This document shows, piece after piece, positions 40,383-40,460 of a DNA stretch of 40,460 bases. This stretch comes from an uncultured Clostridia bacterium. Its GTDB lineage: Bacteria; Bacillota; Clostridia; TANB77; CAG-508. The notes beneath the pieces were generated by a model that was not told the origin of the DNA, made no database searches, and worked only from the letters and a program-made list of their open reading frames with translations. The stretch is from NCBI GenBank assembly GCA_944388705.1, contig CALXJU010000011.1:1-40460 (forward strand), in the 5' to 3' direction. Every line of letters begins with the position of its first letter. Positions within the stretch are counted from its first letter, which is position 1. Both the position numbers and the translations under genes were made by a program.

Positions 40383-40427
40383 CAGGTAGTGTCAACTAAA
40401 TTTATATTTTATTTAGTTACACCCCTG
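40383..40427 (-). terminator. Strong hairpin before spoVG (terminator or attenuator)
   Basis: Arms AACTAAAT/ATTTAGTT, GTGT/ACAC and CAGG/CCTG stack in one stem, followed on the minus strand by TTTTTT and then, at once, the spoVG RBS. It ends the upstream transcript or controls read-through into the early genes. Confidence 0.72.
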
Positions 40428-40460
40428 TATTTTTAAGGCTTTCATCATTTTTTTGTAATA
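40413..40460 (-). CDS. Possible C-terminal end of an upstream gene
   Basis: From the window edge one frame on the minus strand reads YYKKMMKALKIQGCN and stops with a TAA inside the hairpin at 40383-40427. A stop in a terminator stem is usual at gene ends, but only 15 codons are visible. Confidence 0.3.
   Translation of the reverse strand, partial: YYKKMMKALKIQGCN

Larger units (their letters stand above)
7059..40460. mobile_element. Prophage, left part (right end outside the window)
   Basis: The left border is a tRNA 3' fragment (7059-7088). Inside follow accessory, lysis, tail, head, packaging and early replication modules, almost all on the minus strand, with terL, terS, portal, scaffold, major capsid, endolysin and holin recognisable. 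There is no tape measure, sheath or tail-tube gene of long-tailed phages. Instead there is a 2042-residue polyvalent virion protein and podovirus-type connector and tail proteins, so a short-tailed particle is inferred. Integrase, repressor and the intact tRNA copy are expected beyond 40460. Two genes (fibre and a small zinc-knuckle protein) carry frameshifts, so full activity is uncertain. Confidence 0.9.

Noticed and set aside
7059..40460. CRISPR array or restriction-modification system in the prophage
   Set aside because: No regularly spaced direct repeats with unique spacers, and no methylase or restriction enzyme motifs were seen in any frame.

Overview
This is AT-rich DNA from a Gram-positive, clostridia-like bacterium. 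The host genes (an RqcH/NFACT protein, an M23 peptidase, a Ca2+-type P-ATPase), AGGAGG ribosome binding sites, U-tract terminators and TTGACA/TATAAT promoters all point to low-GC Firmicutes. The exact genus cannot be read from the sequence. Positions 1-7058 are chromosomal. From about 7059 to the right edge lies an incomplete prophage whose far end, integrase and lysogeny repressor are outside the window.

Chromosomal part: a small membrane protein (158-613), a large hairpin element (618-710), rqcH (730-2439), a secreted M23 peptidase (2482-3060), tRNA-Trp (3104-3178), a peroxiredoxin gene broken by one extra base just before its peroxidatic cysteine (3330-4020), and a SERCA-like calcium ATPase (4049-6847). 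At 7059-7088 only the T-arm and acceptor end of a tRNA survive. This is the expected scar of integration into the 3' end of a tRNA gene, with the displaced tRNA terminator still beside it (6917-6966).

Prophage, from the left junction inward. (a) An accessory zone (7090-9328) has arm-type repeats, a 45-aa gene and a three-gene toxin-antitoxin-chaperone operon. That operon encodes an ADP-ribosyltransferase-like toxin, a small acidic antitoxin candidate and a SecB-like chaperone, with its own promoter and terminator. (b) Lysis: a three-repeat amidase endolysin and a holin. (c) Host recognition and tail: a BspA-like repeat protein, a collagen-like fibre with a frameshifted tail end, two small baseplate-type proteins, a 2042-residue polyvalent protein, and further structural proteins. 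(d) Head and packaging: connector, major capsid protein, scaffold, portal, terL and terS. Gene order, one giant virion protein and the lack of any tape measure or sheath gene suggest a short-tailed (podovirus-like) particle. (e) A lone plus-strand cassette (33350-33739) encodes a 62-aa membrane peptide behind a long hairpin leader, with an opposing promoter beyond its terminator; this is the layout of a type I toxin-antitoxin pair. (f) Early genes read leftward: SpoVG, Bro-N/KilAC antirepressor, replication initiator with possible iterons, zinc-ribbon and HNH-like proteins, small unknowns, an XRE-like regulator, and last a RinA-like protein that probably switches on the late operon.

The most notable content is the prophage-borne CmdTAC-like defence cassette. 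After it come the candidate type I system, an unexplained structured gap inside the head operon (28140-28383), and three single-base frameshifts.
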